Source: Pomphorhynchus laevis (lineage: Eukaryota; Acanthocephala; Palaeacanthocephala; Echinorhynchida; Pomphorhynchidae). Taken from it: a DNA stretch of 64,000 nt. Of the stretch, positions 23,135-38,100 are shown piece by piece. The stretch spans positions 62,001 through 126,000 of the forward strand of contig WNNJ02003202.1 in NCBI GenBank assembly GCA_012934845.2, given 5' to 3'. The position numbers and the translations under genes were made by a program. The notes under the pieces are model-generated. The model did no database searches, had not been told where the DNA came from, and saw nothing but the letters and a program-made list of their open reading frames with translations. How positions within the stretch are numbered: position 1 is the stretch's first letter; each line of letters starts with the position of its first letter.

Positions 23135-26100
23135 CTAAAAACAAGTTTTCAAACAAATCAATAAAACTTATTAAATAATATAAAATTCCACTTATCTTAT
23201 AGTGCAATAATTTAAGACACGCTTATGGCACTTACAGATTAAATGAACATTTTTCGTTTAATAGGTTTATGAACATGTTACGAAATGTTGGAAACGATTA
23301 AGATTACATTCTATTAAGAATTCTGTTTTTATAATAAAAAATGAATTATTTCGTCTCTGCAAACACAATTTCTAGAAAATATAAAGTAAATAATTAGATA
23401 ACTGTTCTCCACCAAATTGCTTTGAAAAGGAACTTACAATATGATAAATTATGTATATTTTTGACAATCTGAAATTTAATTCAAAAATTCTTTTCAATTC
23501 AGACGAGCTATCATTTTTACAAAACGTTAAAAGTGTGGTTTTGAAAAAAAAATATTTGCGTTTTTAGCAGTAATTTCTAATTAGTAAAATTTATAGGAAA
23601 GAGCCTAGCAAATGTAGGATTTAGATTTAGTTAAATATATAAATGTTTAGGTAATATTTTTTAAATAATAATTAAAATTAATTATATTAATTTATTAATA
23701 TTATTATTAATTATTTAATAATAATTATTAAGACAGGAATTAAATAACGCCGTCTCTCATAATACACCGTCTCTTTGCGATTCATTAAATGCTCTATTTT
23801 CGAAAGAAGAACTACAGGTGTGCATTAATAAAATGAAAAATAAGAAAGCCGCTGGTCCTGATAAATTATGCATCGAAACTATTATAGCATATTTCGATAT
23901 CATTGCAGATTATTGAGTTTTTCTTTTCAACTGCTTTCTTAGGGGCTGATCTGCTCCTGAATCTTGGAAAGTAGATATTATTAAGGTATTGTATAAAGGA
24001 AAGGATGATGCTAATAATGTTGATTCTTATCGTGATATTGCTCTTCTTAACCATGCCTATAAGCTTTTATCCTTCGCCGTGACTCGTCGCATCATAAAAT
24101 TCCGCGAATATTTGCTTCCACATGAACAATTCGGTTTTCGTATCTACCGCTCAACTTTAAATGCATTGAACATTGCCAGGAATGAAGTACATAAATCATT
24201 TTCTGTTAGAAAGCCTTTATATACCATATTCATAGATTTTGCTAAGGCTTTTGACTCTGTTAAAAGTCAAAAGCCTTAGTCAAAAGTCATTTTGGCGACC
24301 TAAATTACTCTAAATGTTTCTCATCTACACAAGGTGTCACGCAGGGCGACCCTCTGAGTCCTACTTTATTTGCCTTCTTCGTAGCGATTTACCTCGTAAA
24401 ATTTGTAGCGGTAGAAGCTCGATTACGACGGTAATGTATTAGGACGAGTTTAGCTTTGATGTCTACAAGTCTGTACGAATCACAATTAGCTTTGGATAAA
24501 TTATCTAAATACTGTGTAATGCTATTACCAATTTTGGCATACGGTTTACCGGTAATATGGTCGGACTTATCCTCTTCAAACTTTGCTCAAATTGATAATG
24601 TCAGAACAGATTTATTAAGCACATTGTAGGTGTTTCAGTGAAATGTTCTTCTACATCGGTCGCCATATTATCTCGTATTCCTACTTGTTCTAATTATATT
24701 CGCGCAAACTTCAAATTGTCAAAACCTCAAGCGTTTTCGATTAATGAATCTGAATTTATTCTAAAAAGATCCAAACTTAATCCTAAGACCTATTTAACAC
24801 CCATATTTTTACAGACTCTGTGGCAGCAGGCTTGTTATATTAAGAGACCATTACTATGAAGGTTTTCTATTCACGGTTATAATGATAAATTGTGCATTAT
24901 TAATTTTCCATTTCATCTAGTCTCCATTCAATGTAAATGTGTATTCTGTGGCTCTCCGTGTGCATCCTTAGTGCATGTCTTTTCTTGTCCACATTTGTCT
25001 AAATTAGGATTAGCTGAGATTGACAAACTACTTAGATCCTGATATACCGCACACCTGCCGAAATTTTTACTGAAGTATTAACATGTAGATAACTTATCTT
25101 AAATATGTATATATTTGCCTTTTTATGGAATGCAACATTTGTTTGTTTTTCAATCCCTACCTAAAGGTTATGCGGATAAATAAATTTATCAACATTATTA
25201 GTTTATTTATTATATTTGATAAATATGAATTTTTTTTATTATTAACGGTTCTAACAAATAATTTATTGTATAAAAATAAAATTAAAATTTTTTAATTTTT
25301 ATAAAAATTAAAAAATAATCAAGTATTACAACAAAATGTTACATATGAAGAGCAACATTTCCATTTTATAAAGCGCGACAAATATTCACAAGCACTTAAT
25401 TTGTGATTATAAGTTTATTGAAATAATTTAATAATATAATTATAATTTTATAATGTAATTACAATTAAAGTATTTAGTAATTATAAATTTGGAATCGACC
25501 ATTAAATTAGCAGCACTTTATCGACATATCTATCGCAAATATTTAATAATCATTAAATTATAAAATATCAAATTATAAAATATTTAAATTTAATGAATTT
25601 TCAATTTAATAATTGGATACATTTTATTAACAAATCCACAAAAATAAAATCAATGATATGAATAAAAGAAAGTAAGAGATATATCAAATGCGATACTGAC
25701 ATAAAGATGGTGATGTTTACAATTTTTTAATATATAGGAAATACCCCACTGCCAATATGTTCAAAATAAAGATTGAATGAAACAAAATAAAGATTTTAAA
25801 TAGTTGATAATGATTTATTATTGATAAAGAATTATTAGAGCTGGATCAAAGGAAGAAGACATTATTTTTGATATTTCGCTAACTTCTGTTTGCATCTTCA
25901 GAAAATTTGAATTTTCTGAAGACGCTAACATAAGTTCAAAAATAATTTCCTCTTTTATTTGATCCAGCCCCAATAATTATTTATCAATAATGGATCATTA
26001 TCAACTATTTATAATAGTTGTATTTATATCAACTATTTATAATAGTTGTTATATTTCGCTAACAGAGGTTAGCGAAATATCAAATAAAATTTTTCTTCTT

Positions 26101-29100
26101 TCTTTGATCCAGCTCCAATAATTCTTCCCAAACTAAAGATTTTCTGCAGAATTTGCAAATCCAATTTCCTGTCTTTTGTTTATATTCGAGCCAAATATGC
26201 GTAATTCATTATAATAAATATCATTATTAATTTTTATCAATAATTTAATTAAGTTTTTTAAATTATTAAATATTTAATTATTAAATTAGTATAACTCTAT
26301 TGGTTTCAGAAAGAGGCTTATGTCCTAAATCGCCTATACATCAAGTACTTATTTTACACTCACCTAGCTTAACAATGATCAACTTTTGTCAACTACGTCT
26401 TCGATTAAGACGGAGTGATCGAAGTATATCATTGAAACCATGCCACATATTCTGCCCTAAATTATCAAAAATTTAAACTACTCGTATATTTTTGAGATAT
26501 TCTGTCTGATTACATATTTCCAGCTAAATCCTTATTTTGATATTAATAACGAAGAATTTACATTATTTTTTGATGTCACTGTTTGAAATCCAAATATGAC
26601 ATTAAAATCTGATTTGAGCTTAATAACCTTTAACTTGTTCAATAACCTTTAAGACGATATATACTAAATAAATATTTATTCAATAAGACATTTAATGAAT
26701 GGTTATATAAATTGACTAACAATTCATTTAAAATTCTCATTTATATTTTACTATTGAGGGAATCAATAAAGTAAACCAATAAAGTCAATAAAGTTAGATG
26801 TAGTTATACATTGTATATTTGTTAATGTATTTTTCTTGAATACAGTACAATTATTGATTATAATATTCCAATATTGAAATTTGCATTGCAATAAAGTACA
26901 TTCCTTATTTTATCGATAAATTGTTTCTCTTATCGCTAAATTCACTCAGTAAATCTTTATTCAAATTAGAATTAAATTTAAAAAATTTAAATACTTTTTC
27001 AATAGTAAATTAATTTGGGGTAATTTGCAAAAATGTAACTATTACTTAATCAACAACTTTGTTTATTAGCAGTAATAAATGAAAAAAGTAAAGCCAAGTT
27101 TTGATGATTCGAGAAAATACATTCACTGCGAAGGAAGGTAAGTTTTATCTTTAAAAGCTACATATTTAGAAGATATTTAAAAGATACATATTTTTAACTA
27201 GGTTACTATAAAAATAACATCAAAGATAAAATAGTAATAATAATATTATCAACAAAATAATATTATTAAGCTGACATTTATATTAGATATAAATGTTATA
27301 ATATTATAATTATGTTATAATATAGGATATTTATAAAATTTAAATTACTGCACGTAATGTGATTTATAGAATTATTTATAAATAAGTACGAATACCTCTT
27401 TTTAACATATCTTTATATGTTAAAACGTTTTATCTTTATACATTTAAATGAATTAAATTAGGTTAAAATGGTGTATAAAAATTGTTATATATTTCGACAA
27501 AACATTTATCTAAAGATCACTGTGTTTATCTATTAAAGTTGCTAAAATTGTTTATTTGTTTTTGTTTTTATACAATTATAAGTAAATAATTGCATTTTAA
27601 ATAAATAATAATATTAGTAAATAATATTACTATTATTAATAATATTTACTATTATTAGTAAATAATAATATTTTAAAATAATTATATTTTTTAAGTCCTT
27701 TTTGTATTTTAATTAAATTTTATATCATTTAAAAATAGTTATTGTATATTTTATTTAATTCTACTTTATTATGGATGGCTTTTCAATTTTAAAATTTAAA
27801 TTTAATTAATAAATCTAATTAGTACTTTTTAAATAAAATTTAATTATATTTATTGAAATCGTATAAAGTAATTGTTTAAAATTGTAATATAACAAAATTA
27901 TTTAATAACAAAATTATTAGTTTTTAAATAGTTGATAGTGATCCATTATTGATAAAGAATTATTGGAGCTGGATCAGAGGAAAATGTAACATTTTATTTG
28001 ATATTTCGCTAACTTCTGTTAGCATCTTCGGAAAATTACAATATTTTTTTGATGTACATGCCTTTATAAAACTATTGAAAACGATATCCACCATTTTCTT
28101 TAAGCAGGTGCTGCTGTTATTGGCGATAAACAGCTGCTTTCAGCACACAAGAAAATGATGGAAAGTAACAACGTTTGCGAAGGATCAAAAGCTTTCAATC
28201 TACCAGCAAATTCAAGCAAAAATCCTGCCTTTCAATGATTATCTCTGGGAAAATACTCAAACGACGTATCAATGAAGGTTAGTGGAATTTTTGTTGAAAA
28301 TGACATTGGGGTATATGCTCCTGCAGAGTTTTCCCCTATAAATAAACCTTCAAACTTGATGTGTGTATCACCAGTAGTACTCACCCCAAGTAAAATTAAT
28401 TTAAGTCATTTTTGAGAGTATTCGTATTCAGTTACAACAAAAATAGAGTAATATAAAATTCCAACAAAATTCCTGGGAACAACTACCCGATATCTTTCGC
28501 GACCTCTAGCATTGTAGAGAATTATGTTAAAGTGACAAAAGATAAACTGTCGCATAAGGCAAACGTAACCTATTTACCAATTATGGCTACAATAAAGATT
28601 ACCAACACCACTCCAGAAGTGGATGCCAAAGTTTTAAAAGCTCTAGAATTCTTGTACAAGATTAATAACCTCAGGTTCATTAAGGGTAAAGAGAATACCC
28701 CCTTACCAATTGTTTTTGGGTCTACTTTCTAGGGGAATAGTCGCCTCCTAGAGAATTCTACCTTTAACCCTTTTATTGGATACAATCTACGATTTCAACT
28801 GATAGAATGCCATAACAAAACATTACCCTCTGCAATAACTACCACGCATGGTGGACATTTGAGCTCATCATGATCCCGGGCCAAATCATATAGTGTATGT
28901 GGTTCAACGGAATAAGAACATGCCCTACCATGTAACCAGATAGCCTGCTGACTAAATGTGAAATAACACTTACGAGAGCGGAATGATCTCGTAATTGCAA
29001 GGAGTTTAAAGCTTACCTAAAGCGTCACCTGGGGTCTTCTGGTAAAAATATTGCCGTCTACTCCAATATCCAAGAAGCCCAGATTCTTCCCGTGGATAAT

Positions 29101-32100
29101 ATTATACAGAGCTGTAGCTCGAGTTTTGCGACCTAAATACGAGGTTTTCCGCCCTGGAGACATTAATTCATATCTTAACTAAGGCTTTCCAAACGCCATC
29201 AACTCACCAACCTGCACCTACAACAAAAAAAGTCATCAAATACCTCCATCCGCGAATTGAAAGTTTTTTTTTAATATGGCAAATGCACACAGACTGTGCG
29301 CTTACAAGCCCACAAAAGCGAAACAGATTAAAAAAGTTAATCGTTTAGTAGCATCGATTTTAGTTGCTTTTTGAAAAATTTGAGTGAGGATGATGATTGC
29401 AGATGATCAATTAAGGAGTTCTAAAGGAGAGGAGCAGCGATATGTAGGGATCGACGGCCGAAGTTGGTTGAGTGAAGAGGTACGTGTAGCAGAAGAGAAT
29501 CACAGGAACGTATGTGAGTAGAAAGATAGCGAGATTCACTTAGAGTTGGCAGATAGAGATAAGAAGGAGAATTACAATGGATAAGGCGATAAGTTAGACA
29601 AAGCAGAGGAAAACGAACGTGATGTTCAATACTTAGCCATCCAAGTTTTGATAAATAGAAGGAGATATGATCGTATTTACGAAGTCGAAAAAGGATGCGC
29701 ACCGCAGTGTTAATGAGGTGCTGGTGAGGTTTAAGGGATGACTTTGAAGAGAACACGAGAAGGCTAAGACAGTAATCAATACGTGGGAAAGAAGGGAGAA
29801 GATAAGAGATTTACATGAACTAAAATCTAGAGAATTTCTGACGAGACGATATCACGGAAAAAAATATTTGAAGACCTAGTTTTATCACGAATGAAGGGAT
29901 CGAGATGAAGATTGTTGTCGAAGAGAATACCTAGAAATACTAGTTTATCTATAGCAGGAATAATTGTGGTCTGAAGATACAAAGAAGGAGGAAAAACAGA
30001 AACAGTGGAGGATAAAATTCATAACACTTTTGATTTGGTGGGATTGAGGGACATGCGCAAAAACATTAGATGTTCTGATAGAGCACGAAGACAATTAGAC
30101 GCGGATATGAAAAGTTGGCTTAGGGAATGAGGAGACGAGTGAGAATAAAGAAGTATATCATCAGCGTACTGCATTACTCTGAAGCAGAATTTATTAGTTA
30201 TACAAGATAAATCTCCAAGAAGAAGCGTAAATAGAATAGGGCCAAGTACAGGACCTTGAGGTACACCACAAGAGAGAGAAGATGGAGGAGAACACATTGA
30301 ATTAGAATGGACGGAAAATGATCGATTGGAGAGATACGAAGAGAACCAAGCCAAGGTGGACGAAGAGAAGCCATAGTGATAGCGAAGACGAAAAAGAAGG
30401 ATTTTGTGATCGACAATGTCGAATGCAGATGAAAGATCGAGCGATATTACCACACTACAAATTTCTTTGTAACGAGAGAAGAGCAGATCAGAAAATACTT
30501 TATGGCATGCTAGTTCGGTAGAATGATTAGAGTGGAAATCAGATTGAAAAGAAGCGTAGAGCTGCGATGAAGAGAGATACTTGTGTAGCTGATCTAAGAC
30601 AAGGTTTTCAAGAATTTTAGATAAGGTTGGTAGAATTGATATTGGGCGATAGGTTGAAGGAAGAGAGGGGACAAGATAGGGTTTTAAAGTAGGGGACGAA
30701 CAATGATCGTTTTCCAACGAACAAGAAATATTCCATTCACGATTGACGAGTTAAAGAGGCTGGCAAAGAAAGGTGTGAAGTCTGTTGACAACAATTTGAG
30801 AATTCGAGTAGGGATGGGATCGGCAGGAGAGGACTTACAAGTTAACGAAATAAGAAGGCAAGATACCTCATCTTCAGATACCGCAAGTAGATAAAAGAGC
30901 TCAGGGATACGAACATACGAGATACAAGAAGTTTGTGGAAGGATGAGTCAATTTCTGAAGATAGTCTGAGATAATGATGATATATTCTGAAAGAACGACG
31001 CAGGAGGCGTTTTGAAGTCACACACTCAAAGTTGAACCATGTTGCAAGATTTTGCTGTGATTGAACAAAAGTACTAAGGGAAGAATTTCATCAAGGATAG
31101 AGCAAAATACATTGTTAAAGAGGGTACATAAGTATTTAGGGGATTTGTAGATAGAAGAAGGATACATTAACGGTGAGCGGTTAATATGAGAGCGAAGAAG
31201 GGAAAAGTCGAGGAATTTCCAAGAACGACACGAAATATTTTTTGCAGGAACATTGATTTTTAACAAAGGGAGAGAACATGTAACAAGGAATTGGCCAGAT
31301 AGAGCAGGATCAGATATGCACAATGAAGAAGACAAGGCAAGACGCGAAGGTAGGGCAACAATATCGAGGGTATCGCAAAGAATATGGGTAGCAGAAGAAT
31401 AATGAAGATACATGATTTGAAAATCATGATCGTTAAATGTAGAAATCGTCTTTTGGGTATTGGAATTACGAGGACGGTCTAAGCGAACATTTATATCACC
31501 TAGTACAACGCAAGGTAAACCGGAGAGGAAGATGGAAGAAAGTAAGTTTGGCAGTTCACAGAAAAAAGAGTCAGACGGATGACATGATCCAGGCCGATAG
31601 AATAAGTAGATATTGAGAAACAACAAGCTGGCTTTTACACGGAACCCAAGTAGTTCGAAAGTAAGAGGAACAAATGGCAACGATAATAAATGCAACGGAA
31701 ACTAATTGTGATAGAAAGCTATAAGACCACCGTGGTTAATTGATTGATTTGAACTAATAGGTCGGTGACGAGCCTTATCGACCACAGAGAGATTTAAAGA
31801 GCGGAGGCATTTAAGAGAGTAATCATTCTGATCAACGTGCCAAGATTCGGTTAAAACAAGACATCCAAAGATTTATGAAGGAAAAGATCATATACTGAAT
31901 CAACATTGTTACTAAGAGGGCGGATATTTAAAACGGCTAATTTCCAGGAAGACTTGGGGAACAGTGGAGTCGAATAAATTAGAGAATACATTGAATGATT
32001 TACTTGAAGTTTTGCTGGAGGATTTACATTTAAATCATTTTTAATCGTTAGTCATATATTGGTTGGGTCTGACTTTTTTCGTTCAGATAATTCTTTCCGT

Positions 32101-35100
32101 AATCTCTTAAGTTTCTCTTGTTCAAATTTCGACAAATCAGGGCACAAGTACACCTTATGAAAGAGAGATGAATTCTTAAGCTTAAACGAAGATTTTAAAG
32201 ATGATTCCACATGGTGACGCTAGTTTTTACCTTAACCCACGGAGGGGAGTTAGTATGAAGTGCACTGAGTCGATGAAAGTCAAGTTTTTGTCCGACCAGA
32301 AACTACACTATGCACTTTCAGGGTTTCCCACCTGAAAGTGCATAAGCAAGGGAAGGCGTGGAGCATCTAGCCAGGGCATGATAAAAAGATGAAAGAAAGT
32401 AAGTTTGACAGTTCACAGAAAAAAGAGTCAGACGGATGACATGATCCAGGCCTATAGAATAAGTAGATATTGAGAAACAACAAGCTGGCTTTTACACGGA
32501 ACCCAAGTAGTTCGAAAGTAAGAGGAACAAATGGCAACGATAATGAATGCAACGGAAACTAATTGTGAGAGAAAGCTATAACACCACTGTGGTTAATTGA
32601 TTGATTTGAACTAATAGGTCGTTGACGAGCCTTATCGACCACAGAGACATTTAAAGAGCGGAGGCATTTAAGAGAGTAATCATTCTGACCAACGTGCCAA
32701 GATTCGGTTAAACACAAGACATCCAAAGAATTATGAAGGAAAAGATCATATACTGAATCAACATTGTTACTAAGAGAGCGGATATTTAAAACGGCTAATT
32801 TCCAGAAAGACTTGGGGAACAGTGGAGTCGAATTAATTAGAGAATACATTGAATGATTTACTTGAAGTTTTGCTGGAGGATTTACATTTAAATCATTTTT
32901 AATCGTTAGTCATATATTGGTTGGGTCTGACTTTTTTCGTTCAGATAATTCTTTCCGTAATCTCTTAAGTTTCTCTTGTTCAAATTTCGACAAATCAGGG
33001 CACAAGTACACCTTATGAAAGAGAGATGAATTCTTAAGCTTAAACGAAGATTTTAAAGATGATTCCACATGGTGACGCTAGTTTTTACCTTAACCCACGG
33101 AGGGGAGTTAGTATGAAGTGCAGAGAGTCGATGAAAGTCAAGTTTTTGTCCGACCAGAAACTACACTATGCACTTTCAGGGTTTCTCACCTGAAAGTGCA
33201 TAAGCAAGGGAAGGCGTGGAGCATCCAGCCAGGGCATGATAAAAATTTTCATAACGACCAAGGAGTGGTCAGCGGTGGGATAATAAGGCCGGAGGCAGGA
33301 AAGGCAACCTTCCTTCATCTGGGACTAACTAGTGGGTTCGCTGCCCCTTCTAGTTCCACCTTTGCATGGGGAGTAATTCAAACCGTTTTCACTGAACGTC
33401 CTACAGTGGAATTCAGGAGGTACTTTTGCCCTTAGCATTATATCTGGTCGAGATTCAGATGTTATAGTCCTTCAGAAAACTAGATCTATCAGGTCTCCCT
33501 AGGACATTACTCGGTTTCTATCAATGCACACATCGTCCCATTTTACTTCGTACATAACCCAACTCACTCCTCTTCTTTTCAAGATCTTTTAATCTTAGTT
33601 AAATGCTACATAAGATCATCCTTACTATTAAATTACTTTTGTCCAGCCATGTCTTGTTTGCGATAACACTCTGGGAGAATGGTAAACGCATCAGTATAGC
33701 CAATATCTATATTCGGCCGGGAGATATTCACAAGAACCGTGACCTCCTGTACAGTATATTGGGTAGAAGCTATGACATGTTACTTGGTGACTTCAACGAC
33801 ATAACTGGTCGTTGGATTAATGCAGCACTTCGCATATCTAGGAACGTGTGTCTTATACATAAACCACCAGCCCACCTTTCATTGCACAAAAACAAATTCA
33901 CTCTTCGACATACTACTGCTACACGAGAAGTAGCTGCTAAAGCCTAATTGTATTGGGCAGTCGCGCTAACAACTGTCCACCTCACATGACTTACTTCGCT
34001 AGCGGTTAGAACAATACACGCTGCTGAGGAGGAGGTTTTACTTTGATCCAATCAGAATAACCTTCTTCCAGTCAACGATCTGACTCTTCCCAGTCGTAGG
34101 AAATGCGAGTTTGACCCGATTTAATTCCTATATCGCTTCGCAAGCTACCGCGATACTTTCTACTACCTATAAAGGTCGTTTAATCAATCTCATTAAACGA
34201 AAATCAAGGTTTTAGCTAAAATGCTAAACCTTAATATTTATGTTAATCTTTTGCAGGCTCTTTCAAAAGGATACTGGATCACTAGATATTAAGTTCCAGC
34301 TGAGTAGAGATAAAGCGAGCATTCCTCGTCTTTATCCATCACAGTATTCATTCTGGAAGATATTCAAAAAGGAGAAGTTTGTCTGATGGAAGAAAAAGGC
34401 ATCTGGTTGGATTGACAGCATATGTCTTGACAAAGTTATGGAGGAGTAACTATCTCTACATAACTATGGATCCACTCAATATCCTCAACCAATCCCGCCT
34501 TAAAGTGACTTCATGGTCAGGAATTTATCAGTTACCGATATCCTGAATGCATGGGGTCCACTTCCGGGCACTTCCAGATCCCATGCGCCACTCTCTACTC
34601 GGGTCTGTCAGCTTTTGACAGACAGACAGAGAAAGGTGGTTTCCGTTACTCTACTATTAGCCCCCTCCGATGTTGCCGGCATTAACATAAGCCGGTGAAT
34701 ATTTGTATCAAAGAAGAATGTAAATTTCATCTTCTAAAGATTTGCGCCCTATTTCCATACAAAACTCTCTCATCTCCATATACAAAATCGCGCTTACGCA
34801 TAGAATCCGCGATTATCTAAGTATGCGTAACTTAATCCCACCAAGTTTCCATGGGTTTGTCAAAGGTCGCTCGGTTCATTCGGCAGTTGGTGAAGTGCAC
34901 CGGTTCTGTCAAAATAACAGTCATCAGCTCGTTGTGGATGTTTTCCTTGATTTTCCGCTGCATTTGACCGCATTTCCATTCTCTTTGTTTTCTCTTCTCT
35001 TAGCTCCCTCGGGTTGTCTGCGAGAATTGTTAACAGAGTGGAGATACTGCTGTACACTAAGCGGTTATTTTATGAGGATGACCCTGATGCTCGTCAGTTT

Positions 35101-38100
35101 TACCCTATTACAGGTGTGCCTCAAGGTTCCTAACTTTCTTCTATCTTAGATCTTGCTACTTCTATCGTACTCTTTAAAGCATTTAAACGCGTTTAACATA
35201 GAGTGGTATACGCTGATGATACCACATCCCTATTATCTGGACGCGTGTGCAAAAATGTACTTAAGGACATCACCCGTTTCTTTTTAAGATTAAAAGATCA
35301 GTTAACTACGTCCAATCTTATTCTCAACTCATCTGAATGGCATGTGGTTGCATTTAATGGTGCCCCTGCGACAAAGAAAAAACTAAAGAGATTAGCAATA
35401 TCAGCTCTCTCTTCCATATTGAACAATCATCCACTCCCTACCTTTACACATCGATTAAAATACCTGGGGTGTGCCATTACGATTAAAAGGTCGAGCGGAT
35501 CAGACTTGATTAAATTCAAAAGTGTACTGAAGAAAGCTAAATGGGCCCTAAAACGGCCCCATTATATGTCATTAAGTGAGAAATCTCAGGTTCACATCTA
35601 GTGGTACTTGGGCAATTCCGGGATTAGTCTTCTTTTTTAGAGGACGTTTCTTAAGATTAAGGTTTTTTAAGATCCTCATCTCGCGATTGCCAACCTTCTC
35701 CGCCTCGACTAGACCCTCAGGTGTGTGAGACCCTGAGTGATTCAGACGGAAGGCGGCGCGCTGATCCCCATTGCTTGTCATTATAGGAGACGACTCAACG
35801 TATATCGTTGTTTTTTACCTTTTACTACCTTGTACATTTATTCCTTTTATTCAACATTATTTAACGGTTTTGTGGTTTTATTAATAAAATCCTGTTCGAA
35901 TTGTTGTGACACGATTTCTGCAACGTTTGAAGGTATACAAAACGCAATAAAAAGGGTGATTCAAAATAGCTTAGAAACAAATAATGAGATAATTATAATT
36001 CTATTTTAGTTTTGGAATCGTTTCGATGTTCACTAATGTGCCCAATTAGAATTCTATAAGATAAACATGGTTTTGCATCACGGGTAATTAAAAAGGCTTT
36101 ATGCAAAAGTACCAAAATTGATAAATATGTCGTATTTGGCCCAGAAAAGGAAAGAAATTCATAGGATAACCATTTATAAATAATTGTTGGAATGTTAATT
36201 TAAAAAGATTTGTTTCAAACAATAAAACATTAAATACTTCAAAAATATTGTTTTGTATAATAGTAAAATACCGAATATACAAAACATTTTAAAAAATAAA
36301 CCTAAACATGAAGGAGTTGTTTATAAAATTTCTTGTTTAGGATGCGATAAAATATATGTGGGTCAAACAGGCAAACCATTAGAGACTAGATTAAAACAAC
36401 ACAAATACACACTCAAAACGGGCCTCAGTAACGCGATCACAGTTTAAATTTAGATCACAATATTGACTATAATAATACTGTTGTTTTAGCAAAAGAAACC
36501 AATTGTTTAAATATAAAAATTCTTGAGGCTTATATTACATTCATAAAAACTCCAATATTATTATGTCGAATAATAAACCTGACGTAAGTTTAAATATTTT
36601 GTAAAGATGAGGTAAACGATTATTTTGTTTAAATAATCATTTTTATTTTAGTTTCATACTTTATTTATTTTTTCTAGCACTTTTAATTATTATTTTCATA
36701 TTTTTCAAATTTTTTAATTTTATGTTGAATGGAAATATGTTTCTAAACTATTTTGAATCATCCTTTTTGTTGCGTTTTGTGTACCTTCAAAAGTTGTCGA
36801 AATCGTGTCACAGCAATTCAAACAAAGCAGAAGTTTATCGCTAATAGCACCAACACCTGCCCTAAGCAAATGGCGGCGATCGTTTTGAACGTATTTATAA
36901 GAAAATTACAATGTGTTTTAAAATGTACATATTTTAAAACACATTGTAATTTTCTGAAGATGCTAACAGAGGTTAGCAAGATATCAAATAAAATTTTCGT
37001 TTTTCTTTGATCCACTCCAAAGGTCATATATTCGTAGTAACGAATATATGACCTACAAATACTGAAAAGCAGAAATTGGTAAAATTTCTCAGAATTTTGA
37101 TACCAAAAATCACCATTTTTAATATTATTGATATGTCATATTATTAGGTGTGCAAACCCTATTAAGATGACTCCTCGTGGCGCACTCCGGGCAATGTCAG
37201 TAGTTTGAGCATCCACTGATAGTCTGAAAGGTCGCATTCTCTGTCCAATGAAACCTGAAACTATGTCAACTTAGAATCCCCCTTGTTGGACAGGCTCAGA
37301 TGGAGGATCGCCCTAGCCCCGAACATGTAGTACATGGTGTACAACAACTGTTTCATATCTAATGAAACTCGAGGCTATGATAACTTAGGTTACACCATGT
37401 TATAATGGTTTGAGTAGAGGATTGCCCTAGCCCTTGAACGGGAATACCGTGGCTCTAAACTGTATCATATCCTGCGAAGCTCATTCATTTTTGATACCAA
37501 AAATCATCATTTGAAATATTATTGATATGTCATAATATGTCATAATATGTTGACTTATTAGATATCTGTACGTTTATTTTCAATAAATAGCCAATTGATA
37601 AGATTTTTATTTATGCTGCGAACAAATAGTTACCTGCATATGATATATTATTGTGGTTGTTACTATTGCTGTCTAATATGTCTAGTCCCAATTTTGGTAT
37701 ATCGCGATCTGATAGAAAAGGCGCTCTTATATGATTTCCGTTGTTGACTTTAAAAAGCAATGCATTCTGCTCCAAATCTATTATACACTAAAAATTAAGA
37801 TTTGATAAAATATTTGATAAGTAACACGTTAGCTTACTTGATGTCTACGTAACATATCCAAACCTAAAAGAATATCAATTCGTTGATCCTCCAAAACACA
37901 AAACGATGTGGCGAAAAACGATCCAGATATTTCCATTTGAGCTAGTAGAAATGTTTTAGACTAAAATTAAGCTGATCGAACATTTTAATCCAACGAAAAT
38001 ATTTGCCTAGTGCACATCTAGATAAAATATTTAATAAAAATATCCCTTGAATAACGTGTAAATGATTCTGTTAAATTTATATTAAATATAAGAATATAAA

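Noticed and set aside
26340-26460. Minus-strand exon-like spot before GTGAGT in DDI1 intron 7
   Set aside because: The frames are short, and none matches DDI1 or the phase needed between exons 7 and 8.
27079-27137. Short ATG exon ending in AAG followed by GTAAGT
   Set aside because: Only 19 codons, with no acceptor or downstream coding partner found; a good donor in AT-rich DNA is not enough.
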